From: JAUWVG01 sp964633715
GTDB taxonomy: Bacteria > Acidobacteriota > Aminicenantia > Aminicenantales > Aminicenantaceae
Reading direction: 5' to 3'
Length of the DNA: 43,588 nt
Assembly: GCA_964633715.1 (NCBI GenBank)
Contig: CAZWHQ010000040.1
Coordinates: 1 to 43,588 of the forward strand
Below, piece after piece: positions 23,270 to 31,801 of this stretch. The notes beneath the pieces are model-generated. The model saw nothing but the letters and a program-made list of their open reading frames with translations, did no database searches and was not told where the DNA came from. Each line of letters opens with the position of its first letter. Within the stretch, counting starts at the first letter, position 1. The translations under genes were made by a program, and so were the position numbers.

Positions 23270-25879
23270 TTATTCTGACCTTAACGATTCAACTGGATTG
23301 GTGTTTGCCGCCTTATTTGATTGAAAACTAATGGTTAGGGTGGAAGTGATAAATGCAATGAGTCCGGCAATCAAAAAGCAATCGATACTTATATTAACCC
23401 TATAGGCAAAATTCTGTAGCCATGATTTCGTGACAAAATAGGCACACGGCCAGGCAATAAAATTTCCAAGAATGACAAGAATCAGGAACTCTTTATTGAT
23501 GAGTTTCATGATATTTGGAGTTGATGCTCCTAAAACTTTTCTAATACCGATCTCTTTGGTTCTGTGGGATACGATGAGTGAGGTCAGCCCGAAAAGCCCA
23601 GAACATGCTATAAACACTGCAAAAAACGAAATGAGAATAAACATCTGTCCATAACGTTTTTCACTATCGTATTTGCCTTCCATTTCTTCGTCTATAAAAG
23701 AGTATATAAAAGGGAGATCAGGTGCTATCTTTTTCAGCTCGTTCTTAATGGTATTGATCGTATTTTGTATATTGCCTGTTTGTAACCGGAAGTAAATATG
23801 TCTGAAATTTTCGTTTTCTTGAATCGATAAATATAGAGGTCTTATTTCATCGTGAAGGGAAGAGTGATGAAAGTCCTCTACAACGCCTATAATTTCTGCA
23901 TCTTCTCTGACTTTTAAAAAAATACTCGATAATTTTTTCCCGATTGGGGATTCAATGTTGAACGTTTCTGCGAATTTTCTATTTATTATGATTGCGCTGT
24001 TTCTATCAGATGGAAACTCTTTTGAAAAATTTCTTCCCTCCTGAATTTTTAGACTAAAAAAATCAATATAGTTATAATCGATCCAATTCAGCCCAACAAA
24101 AATATTCTTTTCACTTTCAGTGCTTAAAAATGTTCCTGAAAACAGATTGTATTTAGACACGGAGGCCGAGATAGCTTGAATGGAATTATTCGTAAAAAGA
24201 TTACTTCTCAATTCAGAGAAGATGAGCTTGTTTCTTCCTGGATCTGAAGAATCTCGACTGAGACTTAATACCATTACATTTTTGCTGTCAATTCCCAAAT
24301 TTTTATTCAGCATAAAATTGTGCTGTTTATAAATGAACAGGGTTGAGATTATAAAAAATATAGAGATGACAAACTGAAAAACGATCATCATTCGAGAAAA
24401 TGCATTTTTCCCAGTGATTTTGAATAATTTTTTAAAGAGATCTGAAGTCGGAAACCTTGTCAAAATTAACGCTGGATAACATCCAGCAGTAATTCCAACC
24501 AATAAAACCATCCCCATAATTGCGCTCAAGTAGGGCCAATTTAAAAGATAATTTAGCTGTAATGTTTTTTGGGATATGTTATTGAAGGACGGCAAAAACA
24601 GTAGAGATAATAAAATCCCGGCAATAAAAGCAAAAAAACTAGTCAAAATTGATTCGAGCAAGAACTGTCGGATCAGCTGCTTTCTTTTTGCGCCAAAAAC
24701 TTTTCGAAGTCCGATTTCTTTTAAACGGGGAGAGGAACCTCCAATAGAGAGGTTGACAAAATTACAGACTGCCAAGATAAACACCAGAACGGTAACTCCG
24801 AGCAGCACAAAAGAATATATGCTCTTGCTTTGTGAGCTCAAAACAGTTGAAAATTCGCCGTTTAGATGAAACTCAGAGAAGGGAAAAAGGAGATATCCAC
24901 TTTTTTCTGAAAATCCACTTTCAAATAATTGTGAATTTATTGTTGAAACGAATTTGGATTCTAATTCTTTGGCCTGATTTTTGTTATGTAATAAAACAAA
25001 AACAGCCGGGCCGCCCACAGAATCCCACTCATCTAAACTTTTTGCATATATATTTTTTATATTGATAATAAAATTTGGCTTGAGGCTTGAGTTATCCGGA
25101 ATTTTTTCCAGGATTCCAGCTATATTAAAATCAATGAATTTTTCATCGAGCTTGATGGAAATCGTATCCCCTATTGGATTTTTTCTGCCGAAATATTTTG
25201 TGGCCATTTCCGGACTTATGAAAACTGAATTTAAGTCCGAGGAAAGACTTTCATAATTTCCGGCAATTAGAGGAAAATTGAATATGTCAAAAAATTCCGG
25301 ATCTGTTCCGATAAATGTCTCTGTAAAAACTCTCTCTCCATATTTTGCGGTATACTCTTTTTTTTCAATTCTTGCGGCTGATACAATTTCTGGGAATTGA
25401 CTGGTAAGAGTTGGACCTAAAGGCACTTGAGTACCTGTAAGATAAGAACTGTCTCTATAAAAAGGTTGTGCAATCATTTCAAATATATTGTCTGCATTGT
25501 TGTGAAACTTATCGTACGTGTATTCAGAACGGATAAAGGAATAGCTCAAGATGCAGCATCCAAAAGCAATGGATAAACTCAAAATGTTTATACAGGTATT
25601 GAGTCTATTCTTATTGAAGTTGCGGATTGATATTTTGATATAATTCCTTAACATAATCAGGCTCCATTTCAAATTAAAAAATAAAACATGGGGAATGGCT
25701 GTGAATAACTGTCTCCAATACCAGACTTTGGCATAAAACAATCCATTTTCAGACGCTAAATATTTATAATCCTCCTCAATGTCACTCACTGTTGTGTAGT
25801 GATGTCCATCGGGGAATAAAAGCCTGAAAAAAAAATCTGCAATTCTCGGTGGTTTATTTTTATGTTTTTGTGATTTCAC
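23270..25879 (-). CDS. ADOP-like MacB/FtsX orphan permease with N-terminal prefix domain (pair 2)
   Basis: 869 residues from the GTG at 25879, which overlaps the padR stop as GTGA; the open frame extends 13 codons further upstream, but that would lie inside padR. The prefix (PPRIADFFFRLLFP, then FYAKVWYWRQLF) occupies about 75 residues, then comes MLRNYIKISIRN as the classic permease start. Two MacB-core/FtsX halves are visible (EIGLRKVFGAKRKQLIRQFL and EIGIRKVLGASTPNIMKLI), ending in NTNPVESLRSE. It is more AT-rich and diverged from the other permeases here. No ATPase gene is adjacent. Confidence 0.9.
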   Translation of the reverse strand: MKSQKHKNKPPRIADFFFRLLFPDGHHYTTVSDIEEDYKYLASENGLFYAKVWYWRQLFTAIPHVLFFNLKWSLIMLRNYIKISIRNFNKNRLNTCINILSLSIAFGCCILSYSFIRSEYTYDKFHNNADNIFEMIAQPFYRDSSYLTGTQVPLGPTLTSQFPEIVSAARIEKKEYTAKYGERVFTETFIGTDPEFFDIFNFPLIAGNYESLSSDLNSVFISPEMATKYFGRKNPIGDTISIKLDEKFIDFNIAGILEKIPDNSSLKPNFIINIKNIYAKSLDEWDSVGGPAVFVLLHNKNQAKELESKFVSTINSQLFESGFSEKSGYLLFPFSEFHLNGEFSTVLSSQSKSIYSFVLLGVTVLVFILAVCNFVNLSIGGSSPRLKEIGLRKVFGAKRKQLIRQFLLESILTSFFAFIAGILLSLLFLPSFNNISQKTLQLNYLLNWPYLSAIMGMVLLVGITAGCYPALILTRFPTSDLFKKLFKITGKNAFSRMMIVFQFVISIFFIISTLFIYKQHNFMLNKNLGIDSKNVMVLSLSRDSSDPGRNKLIFSELRSNLFTNNSIQAISASVSKYNLFSGTFLSTESEKNIFVGLNWIDYNYIDFFSLKIQEGRNFSKEFPSDRNSAIIINRKFAETFNIESPIGKKLSSIFLKVREDAEIIGVVEDFHHSSLHDEIRPLYLSIQENENFRHIYFRLQTGNIQNTINTIKNELKKIAPDLPFIYSFIDEEMEGKYDSEKRYGQMFILISFFAVFIACSGLFGLTSLIVSHRTKEIGIRKVLGASTPNIMKLINKEFLILVILGNFIAWPCAYFVTKSWLQNFAYRVNISIDCFLIAGLIAFITSTLTISFQSNKAANTNPVESLRSE

Positions 25880-26205
25880 AATTGTTCCTTGGCGAGGTTT
25901 TTGAAAGCTCTCTCCCACATTTTGTTTTGCATTTCTTTAATTTTATATAGAGCTTCTTTGCCCATGTTATTGACATGATATATTCTTTTGCTCCTGCCTC
26001 CCCTTATGGCCAATGGCTCTGTAAGATATGATTTTAAATACCCCTTTCTGACCATCTGTTCTAAAGATGTAAACAGAGCTCCATACGACCACGATTTTTC
26101 CGTGATATCTTTTAAATGTTTTCTAATTCTCACCGCATAAGCATCCTCTTTGAGATAAAAAACAGCTAATAATATAAACTCTTCTGTTCGAGATAATAGT
26201 TTCAT
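25876..26205 (-). CDS. PadR family transcriptional regulator (pair 2)
   Basis: 109 residues from MKLLSRTEEFILLAVFYLKE; the open frame extends to 26268, but the residues before this Met do not resemble PadR and would cover the candidate operator. It has the helix AYAVRIRKHLKDITEKSWSY, the recognition helix GALFTSLEQMVRKGYL and the wing RGGRSKRIYHVN. The stop overlaps the permease start by four bases, so the two are coupled. It probably senses a permease substrate and represses the operon. Confidence 0.9.
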   Translation of the reverse strand: MKLLSRTEEFILLAVFYLKEDAYAVRIRKHLKDITEKSWSYGALFTSLEQMVRKGYLKSYLTEPLAIRGGRSKRIYHVNNMGKEALYKIKEMQNKMWERAFKNLAKEQL

Positions 26206-26242
26206 TTTATATAATCCTATTATTTTTCCTTTAAATAGAAAC

Positions 26243-26259
26243 ATATTGCAATACAATAT
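26243..26259 (-). promoter_or_regulatory. Palindrome upstream of padR (candidate PadR operator, pair 2)
   Basis: ATATTG (26243-26248), a 5-bp spacer and CAATAT (26254-26259) form a perfect dyad 38 bp upstream of the padR ATG. Position and geometry are the same type as before the other two padR genes, but the arm sequence is different. Confidence 0.5.
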
Positions 26260-26404
26260 AAAAGTCAAGTAAATAGCTGAACTGAATTAAAAATAAATGT
26301 AAAACAATCCTCTCCCCTTCTCCATCCACTTAAATTGATTTGAACTTGTGCCCTTTTTCCCTTTCGGATAAAATGTATTTTTATCTAAGAATGGAGGAAA
26401 CATA

Positions 26405-26884
26405 ATGGTTAAAGAAGGACAACATGCACCGGAATTCTGTCTTATAGGAATAGATGAAAATGGCAAAGAGGCCGAATTTTGCCTAAAAGACGTCTTGAAA
26501 AAGGGAATCCTGGTTCTCTATTTTTACCCCAAGGATAACACCCCTGGTTGCACTCAGGAAGCCTGTGATTTCAGGGATAATCTTAACCGTTTGACCGTAA
26601 AGTCTCAGGTCATCGGGATCAGTCCAGACAGTATCCAAAGTCACCTCAAATTCAGGGAAAAACAGAGCCTGAATTTTCCACTCCTTAGCGATCCGGACAA
26701 AAAAGTATTAGAAAATTATGGGGCCTTTGGTGAAAAGAAAATGTACGGGAAATTGCTTAAAGGCGTAATCCGTTCTACATTTGTGCTCAACAAGGATGGC
26801 CTTGTGCTTAAGAAATGGAGTCCTGTACGTGTAAAAGGTCACGTAGAACAAGTTTTAGAATTTCTCTCCAGTTTGGATTTATAA
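26405..26884 (+). CDS. bcp: Thioredoxin-dependent peroxiredoxin (BCP/PrxQ type)
   Basis: 159 residues. The motif PKDNTPGCTQEACDFRD carries the peroxidatic Cys49 and resolving Cys54, the five-residue spacing of BCP/PrxQ enzymes that reduce hydrogen peroxide and lipid hydroperoxides with thioredoxin. FPLLSDPDKKVLENYGAFGE and STFVLNKDG complete the thioredoxin-fold pattern. GGAGG lies about 10 bases before the ATG. It is full length and cytoplasmic, transcribed divergently from padR pair 2 and upstream of a sigma-54 promoter that belongs to the next gene. Confidence 0.95.
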   Translation: MVKEGQHAPEFCLIGIDENGKEAEFCLKDVLKKGILVLYFYPKDNTPGCTQEACDFRDNLNRLTVKSQVIGISPDSIQSHLKFREKQSLNFPLLSDPDKKVLENYGAFGEKKMYGKLLKGVIRSTFVLNKDGLVLKKWSPVRVKGHVEQVLEFLSSLDL

Positions 26885-26918
26885 ATACAGTTTGTATACA
26901 GCTTCTTCTCTTTTTTTT

Positions 26919-26955
26919 TGTTCATATGTGTACATCAATTGTTCAAGAATGGACA
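26919..26955 (+). promoter_or_regulatory. Tandem dyad (candidate enhancer-binding-protein site), copy B
   Basis: TGTTCATATGTGTACA (26919-26934) and TGTTCAAGAATGGACA (26940-26955), starts 21 bp (two helical turns) apart. Both are TGT-N10-ACA dyads. The first starts 78 bp before the -24 GG of the promoter at 26995. The arrangement is typical of upstream activating sites of sigma-54 activators. Confidence 0.7.
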
Positions 26956-26994
26956 CTAATTCTGATCAATAATCCAAAAATCCCCAGTGGAAAA

Positions 26995-27010
26995 TTGGCA
27001 TATTAATTGC
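26995..27010 (+). promoter_or_regulatory. Sigma-54 promoter of the permease at 27049
   Basis: TTGGCATATTAATTGC has GG at 26997-26998 and GC at 27009-27010 with exactly 10 bp between, the sigma-54 -24/-12 pattern. The predicted start near 27022 gives a leader of about 27 nt with AGGAG before the ATG at 27049. Confidence 0.8.
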
Positions 27011-27048
27011 TTATTAAATTAGATTGGATTTTGTACAGGAGTTTCGAA

Positions 27049-29436
27049 ATGTTCAAAAATAATCTAAAAATAGCCTTCCGAATCTTTAAAAGACATAAGG
27101 GGTATTCATTTATCAATATAACAGGTCTGGCGGTGGGTATGGCCTGCTGTATTCTGATTCTTTTGTGGATCAATGACGAAGTGAGTTATGACCGTTATCA
27201 TGAAAATGCGGATCAAATCATTCGACTGACATATGCTGAAGACATTGGTGGGACCTTTTCCCACTACGCCATGTCCCCCTTTGTGGCCGCTCCTATCTTC
27301 AAAGCAGAGATACCTGAAGTCAAGGCTTACACCCGCCTTGTGTCTAATTCCACTCTAATCAAGTATGGGGACAGAGTATTCGATGAAGACAATGTTTATT
27401 ATGCAGATCCTGATTTTTTTAAAATTTTTTCCCATGAATTTATAGCGGGGGATCCGGAGCGAGCCCTCCTCGAACCGGGATCCATTGTTTTGACTGAGTC
27501 TTCTGCCAGAAAAATCTTCGGGACTCAGGATCCTAAGGGCGAGACTCTCAATCTGTCATTTCCAGGAGATGTAAAGATAACGGGTGTTATCCGAGATGTC
27601 CCCAGAAATTCCCATTTCCGTTTCAACTACCTGGTCCCACTCGGAAATCTTGAAAAAAGATTTGAGCAGTACTTTACTCAGTGGGAAACAATTATAGGAT
27701 GGTCTTATCTGCTTGTTGAGGAGGAGACGGATTTGGCTGTTCTGGATCAAAAGCTTCAGGCCGTTGCAGAAAAACATTCTGGAGCAGAGGCCCGCAGATT
27801 CGGACATACCTTTGAATACCACCCGCAAAAGATCACGAATATTCATTTAAAATCTCGTTTTTTGGCAGAAATAGAACCCAATGGAAATATCCTGTATGTC
27901 TACGTCTTTTCCATCGTTGCCCTTTTTATCCTGGTTATTGCCTGCATCAACTTTATGAATCTGTCCACGGCCAGGTCAGCCACCCGCGGCAAGGAAGTCG
28001 GATTGCGTAAGGTTTTTGGTGCACAGAGGAAACGTCTGGTGTCTCAATTTATTACGGAAACTGTCGGCCTTGCTGTCGTGGGATTGGGGATCGCCCTGAA
28101 CTTAGTCTGGATCCTCCTGCCAACATTTAACAACATAACAGGAAAGGCCATGCACATAAACGATCTCAATTATTGGGTCGTGTGGATTGGATTGTTGGGA
28201 TTGATCCTGGTTACAGGTGTTGTAGCCGGGAGTTATCCCGCTTTTTTTCTGTCCGCCTTCCAGCCTGTACAGGTGATCAGGGGCAAGCTCCAAACGGGTT
28301 CACGCCGATCTTTTCTAAGGAATGGACTTGTCACTTTTCAGTTTACGATTTCCATCATTCTTATCATCAGCACCGTCATTGTTCTCAGTCAGTTGAACTA
28401 TATGAAAAATAAATCTCTGGGATTCAACAAGGAACAGATGCTGGTTGTCAAACTGATCAGAAGTTCCTTTGAAAACTCTTATGAGGCTTTCAAGGATGTT
28501 CTTTTACAGAATCCTCAAATATCCAGCGCTTCATATTCAGACGGTCTCCCCGGAAGAGTAGGTTCGATTTTGACTGTATTTCAGGAAGGAAAAGCGGAAA
28601 GCGAAACCCACAATTTTGCTGTAATCGCCGCTGACTACAATTTCCTGAAAACCTATGAAATCGACTTGGTAGAAGGACGGGATTTTTCCGAGGATTTTTC
28701 CACTGATAAAGCCGGGGCCTTTCTCCTTAATGAGATAGGCGCTGTCAAACTGGGATTGGGAAAGAATGCCATCGGGGCACAGATCGGGTTTGATTCTGAA
28801 AATTTGTTTCCTATTGTAGGGATCACACAGGATTTTCATTACGAGTCTCTAAAAGATGTCATAGGTCCTCTTGCTATCCAGCTGTCAACAGATTTTGAAT
28901 CCCTTTTGTCCCTTCGAATAAACACAGAAAATTTAACCGAAACTCTCGCTTTTATAGAAGGAAAATGGAACGAGTTCGATAAGGAAAGGGCTTTTAATTA
29001 TTTTTTTGTGGATGAAAACTTCGATGCACTTTACCTTTCCGAAACCCGTTTGAGTAAGATCATCACGGCCTTTGCCTTAATTGCTATTTTTGTCGCCTGT
29101 CTAGGATTATTCGGCTTGGCTTCTTTTACAGTGGAGCAGAGCACAAAAGAGATCGGTATCCGGAAAGTTCTGGGAGCCTCGGTCAATAACCTTGTCTTTC
29201 AGTTATCCTGGCATTTTACAAAATGGGTGTTGGTGGCCAACATCATCGCCTGGCCTTTGACTTACTTTTTTATGAATAATTACTGGCTGGTGAACTTTCC
29301 ATTTAAGATCGGTCTCAGTATTTTTATCTTTTTCTTTGCAGGATTGATCTCATTATTTATCTCTCTGTTGACAGTCAGCTTTCAATCTATTAAGGCGGCT
29401 CTGACAAATCCTGCTGACTCGCTCCGGAATGAATAG
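27049..29436 (+). CDS. ADOP-like MacB/FtsX orphan permease, short form without prefix domain
   Basis: 795 residues starting MFKNNLKIAFRIFKRHKGYS, exactly the point where the longer permeases have their internal Met. The frame is open upstream to 27007 but that part overlaps the promoter -12 element; AGGAG before 27049 supports the start. TM1 is about residues 22-42, followed by a MacB-like periplasmic core, an FtsX block with EVGLRKVFGAQRKRLVSQF, a second periplasmic core and a final FtsX block (EIGIRKVLGASVNNLVFQL), ending in ALTNPADSLRNE. There is no padR gene and no ATPase nearby. Expression probably depends on sigma-54 and an activator binding the tandem dyad. Confidence 0.92.
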   Translation: MFKNNLKIAFRIFKRHKGYSFINITGLAVGMACCILILLWINDEVSYDRYHENADQIIRLTYAEDIGGTFSHYAMSPFVAAPIFKAEIPEVKAYTRLVSNSTLIKYGDRVFDEDNVYYADPDFFKIFSHEFIAGDPERALLEPGSIVLTESSARKIFGTQDPKGETLNLSFPGDVKITGVIRDVPRNSHFRFNYLVPLGNLEKRFEQYFTQWETIIGWSYLLVEEETDLAVLDQKLQAVAEKHSGAEARRFGHTFEYHPQKITNIHLKSRFLAEIEPNGNILYVYVFSIVALFILVIACINFMNLSTARSATRGKEVGLRKVFGAQRKRLVSQFITETVGLAVVGLGIALNLVWILLPTFNNITGKAMHINDLNYWVVWIGLLGLILVTGVVAGSYPAFFLSAFQPVQVIRGKLQTGSRRSFLRNGLVTFQFTISIILIISTVIVLSQLNYMKNKSLGFNKEQMLVVKLIRSSFENSYEAFKDVLLQNPQISSASYSDGLPGRVGSILTVFQEGKAESETHNFAVIAADYNFLKTYEIDLVEGRDFSEDFSTDKAGAFLLNEIGAVKLGLGKNAIGAQIGFDSENLFPIVGITQDFHYESLKDVIGPLAIQLSTDFESLLSLRINTENLTETLAFIEGKWNEFDKERAFNYFFVDENFDALYLSETRLSKIITAFALIAIFVACLGLFGLASFTVEQSTKEIGIRKVLGASVNNLVFQLSWHFTKWVLVANIIAWPLTYFFMNNYWLVNFPFKIGLSIFIFFFAGLISLFISLLTVSFQSIKAALTNPADSLRNE

Positions 29437-29464
29437 GGATCCTCGATAAAAAAAAGTGGAAAGA

Positions 29465-29480
29465 TTGGCATGTTAATTGC
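29465..29480 (+). promoter_or_regulatory. Second sigma-54 promoter without an obvious gene
   Basis: TTGGCATGTTAATTGC with GG at 29467-29468 and GC at 29479-29480 (N10). It lies 30 bp after the permease stop. No tandem dyad precedes it and no convincing gene follows before the next promoter; a 49-codon frame from 29496 has no recognisable product. It may be a promoter relic or transcribe a small RNA. Confidence 0.6.
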
Positions 29481-29606
29481 TTAATTATGTAGAGAATGTA
29501 TGAGGACGTGAATATCTCTACTGTATTTCGAAGCAGTGAAGAATTAGGATTTCTAAGACCACAGGTCGGGAAAAAGGCCTCCACCCTGCTTTCCCTCTTT
29601 ATTGTT

Positions 29607-29643
29607 TGTTCAGATACGCACATAAATCGTACGAGAATGGACA
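29607..29643 (+). promoter_or_regulatory. Tandem dyad (candidate enhancer-binding-protein site), copy C
   Basis: TGTTCAGATACGCACA (29607-29622) and CGTACGAGAATGGACA (29628-29643), starts 21 bp apart. The second arm pair has one mismatch (CGT for TGT). It lies 80 bp before the -24 GG of the following promoter. Confidence 0.65.
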
Positions 29644-29684
29644 GGTCGTTTTGAAAAGAGAAACAAAAAACCCTGGAAATAATA

Positions 29685-29700
29685 ATGGCATATTTATTGC
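29685..29700 (+). promoter_or_regulatory. Sigma-54 promoter of the permease stub at 29755
   Basis: ATGGCATATTTATTGC, GG at 29687-29688 and GC at 29699-29700 with 10 bp between. The predicted transcript would carry the 32-codon permease stub. Confidence 0.75.
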
Positions 29701-29754
29701 TATATAAATCCATGGCCTGCATTACAAATTGCTTAATATTTATGGATATACTCA

Positions 29755-29853
29755 ATGATAAAAAATTATTTCACAACTGCACTGCTCACAATTAGTTGGT
29801 TATCCTTCAAAGTTGCACGTGCAGATCCGGTCCTCTCACTCAGGCATGAATAG
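29755..29853 (+). pseudogene. Orphan permease stub: first and last codons joined
   Basis: A 32-residue frame that begins MIKNYFTTAL and continues LLTISWLSFKVARADPVLSL, then RHE. The first ten residues match the usual permease N-terminus (MxKNYxKxALRN) and the rest matches the usual C-terminus (LLTVSWQ...RADPVLSLR). The joint is in frame, so about 760 codons were removed by one internal deletion. It keeps its tandem dyad and sigma-54 promoter. It cannot transport anything; it is a relic, although a 32-residue peptide could still be made. Confidence 0.75.
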
Positions 29854-29902
29854 CCGACAGAAAAGAGAACGTCCGTATCAATATCAATAGTGACTTCTGT
29901 AT

Positions 29903-31801
29903 TCAGTTTCCGACTTTGATATTAACCCGTTTTTTTACCGTCCCTCCATTTTTGGAAACAACCTGAACTTCCACCCAACCGTTCGAACCACTCATCTTGA
30001 CCATGGCACAGAATTGAAGAGTTTCCTTGCCTTTAAGCCTGAATTCCGCCCCGTTTTTGGTCACTACATCGAATTGAGCTCCAGGATTGAGTCGATCCAC
30101 CAAGGTTTTGCCTTTAGGTAATTCGACCAGGCTCACGTTGTTGGATGAGCTGATCGTGAGTTTGTCCTGAACGGCCCGGTTGAGCTTGATGGACATGTCT
30201 GAGGACGTAGGGAAAAGGCGGTCGTTTTTGACCGCCGCCTGGATCCAGAAAAGATCTTGAGCCGCCGGAGTCACCGTCACTTCACCTATCTCGACTTTGG
30301 GAAACTGGCTCGCACAGTAGAGAACAAACTGGGCATTCTTGAATGCCTCCTGTTCGATGTACCGGGCTGGCGGGGTTCGCTGAGTGTGTTTCTTTTGTGA
30401 ACCGCCGATCCAGATTTCACCCAGATCGGGGTGATTGACAGTATGGGGCAGTATCCAGCCGTCTCCCGTCAAGTCGATATCGATCCACTCCATTCTTTCT
30501 TCATCTGTAGCCCGACCATCATCGTTTAAATCGATATCGAATGTCGGAGTACCCCAAAGCTCGATCAGATAACTGTAAGCTCCAAGCATATAGTAGGTGG
30601 CGGCATGGGCCTGGCCGCTCAATCCTCCGATGGTCGGTTCATAGTTTTTCAAGATACGGGCTCCCATTGTCACTATGGCTGTCTGGGTGTCCATGTCGTG
30701 CTGGAAATTGGGAGCGACCTGGCGGTCGAAGAGCTGGGCGTACTTGTTGGTCTCACGCATCTGTGCAAGCCTTTCTTCAGGCGTCATTCTTTGACGACGC
30801 CCACCATACTCCTGCTGTTGGCCTTGCTGGGCCCGACTGACTGCGGCCGGCGGGGCCTGGAACATGATCAACCGTCCCGTGTTATGGTAGTGGAAGCTGG
30901 CAAAGATGTTGGGATGATCCAACTGGAACTCGAAAACATTCCTACATTCTGGTTCGGACATGGGATAGGGATTCCCTGCATTAAGATTCCAACCATAAGG
31001 GAAGTTACGGTTCGGATCCGGCCCCCCGATGTCATCCTCGTTGATCAGTCCGTCACCGTCATTATCGAATCCTTCCGAACCGATCCTGCGGAATCTTTTG
31101 ACCTCTTCCCGGGGATCATCAACAGGAATGAATTGTCTTTTGTCGGGAGACAGTTTAAACTCGCCCCTGGGATCTGCAATATACATGGTGGATAGTTCGC
31201 CATCGCCATCGACATCCTCTGTCTGGTCCTCGTCGTAGAGTCCATCGCCGTCGTTGTCTTCTGGCCTGTAGGGCTCTCGGGGATTGTTGGGCGTGTTGGG
31301 GAATCTTACAAAGGAGTCGTTCGCGTCCACATTGAGCCCGGGCAGGATGTAGAATGTGCAGTCGTTGACGAGATTATATACATAGGGATCATAATCGTAG
31401 CGGGTGAGTAGATACCACATAACATACATAGAACATGTGATGCCATTGACCTCGTTACCGTGGATAGCGCCGTCTACCCACATAGCGGGTTTTTCACTGT
31501 GTTTGCCCGTATCCTTGGCCGTGATGGTTATCAGGTACTGGTCCCGGCCCATACGACTTTTTCCGATGCTCTCGATATCCGCCAGTTGTGGATATTTTTT
31601 CTGGATGTCATGTATGATTTTTGTCCATTCGTCGTAGGAGTAGTACTGCTTCCAATTTATAGGGAAATCCAGCTCGCCGTGATAACCGCCGGGGCTTTTC
31701 TGTAGCTTTTTCTGGGCCATCACAGGACCGGCAATGGAAGCCGTCAATAACAGTGTCAATACCAATACTGATAACTGTTTGATTCTTCTATTTTTTGTCA
31801 T
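29903..31801 (-). CDS. Secreted M14-family zinc carboxypeptidase with Ca-binding-type inserts
   Basis: 632 residues with a signal peptide (about 1-29, VMAQ). Zinc ligands H114 and E117 lie in GAIHGNEVNG, and PDPNRNFPYGW holds the substrate-binding Arg. Between them are several DxDGDG loops (DNDGDGLYDEDQTEDVDGDG, FDNDGDGLINEDD), calcium-binding patterns as in dockerin or thrombospondin type 3 repeats, and a further one in the C-terminal half (DLNDDGRATDEE). A C-terminal beta-domain of about 130 residues follows. It overlaps the upstream M14 gene by four bases, so both are made from one transcript. Confidence 0.9.
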   Translation of the reverse strand: MTKNRRIKQLSVLVLTLLLTASIAGPVMAQKKLQKSPGGYHGELDFPINWKQYYSYDEWTKIIHDIQKKYPQLADIESIGKSRMGRDQYLITITAKDTGKHSEKPAMWVDGAIHGNEVNGITCSMYVMWYLLTRYDYDPYVYNLVNDCTFYILPGLNVDANDSFVRFPNTPNNPREPYRPEDNDGDGLYDEDQTEDVDGDGELSTMYIADPRGEFKLSPDKRQFIPVDDPREEVKRFRRIGSEGFDNDGDGLINEDDIGGPDPNRNFPYGWNLNAGNPYPMSEPECRNVFEFQLDHPNIFASFHYHNTGRLIMFQAPPAAVSRAQQGQQQEYGGRRQRMTPEERLAQMRETNKYAQLFDRQVAPNFQHDMDTQTAIVTMGARILKNYEPTIGGLSGQAHAATYYMLGAYSYLIELWGTPTFDIDLNDDGRATDEERMEWIDIDLTGDGWILPHTVNHPDLGEIWIGGSQKKHTQRTPPARYIEQEAFKNAQFVLYCASQFPKVEIGEVTVTPAAQDLFWIQAAVKNDRLFPTSSDMSIKLNRAVQDKLTISSSNNVSLVELPKGKTLVDRLNPGAQFDVVTKNGAEFRLKGKETLQFCAMVKMSGSNGWVEVQVVSKNGGTVKKRVNIKVGN

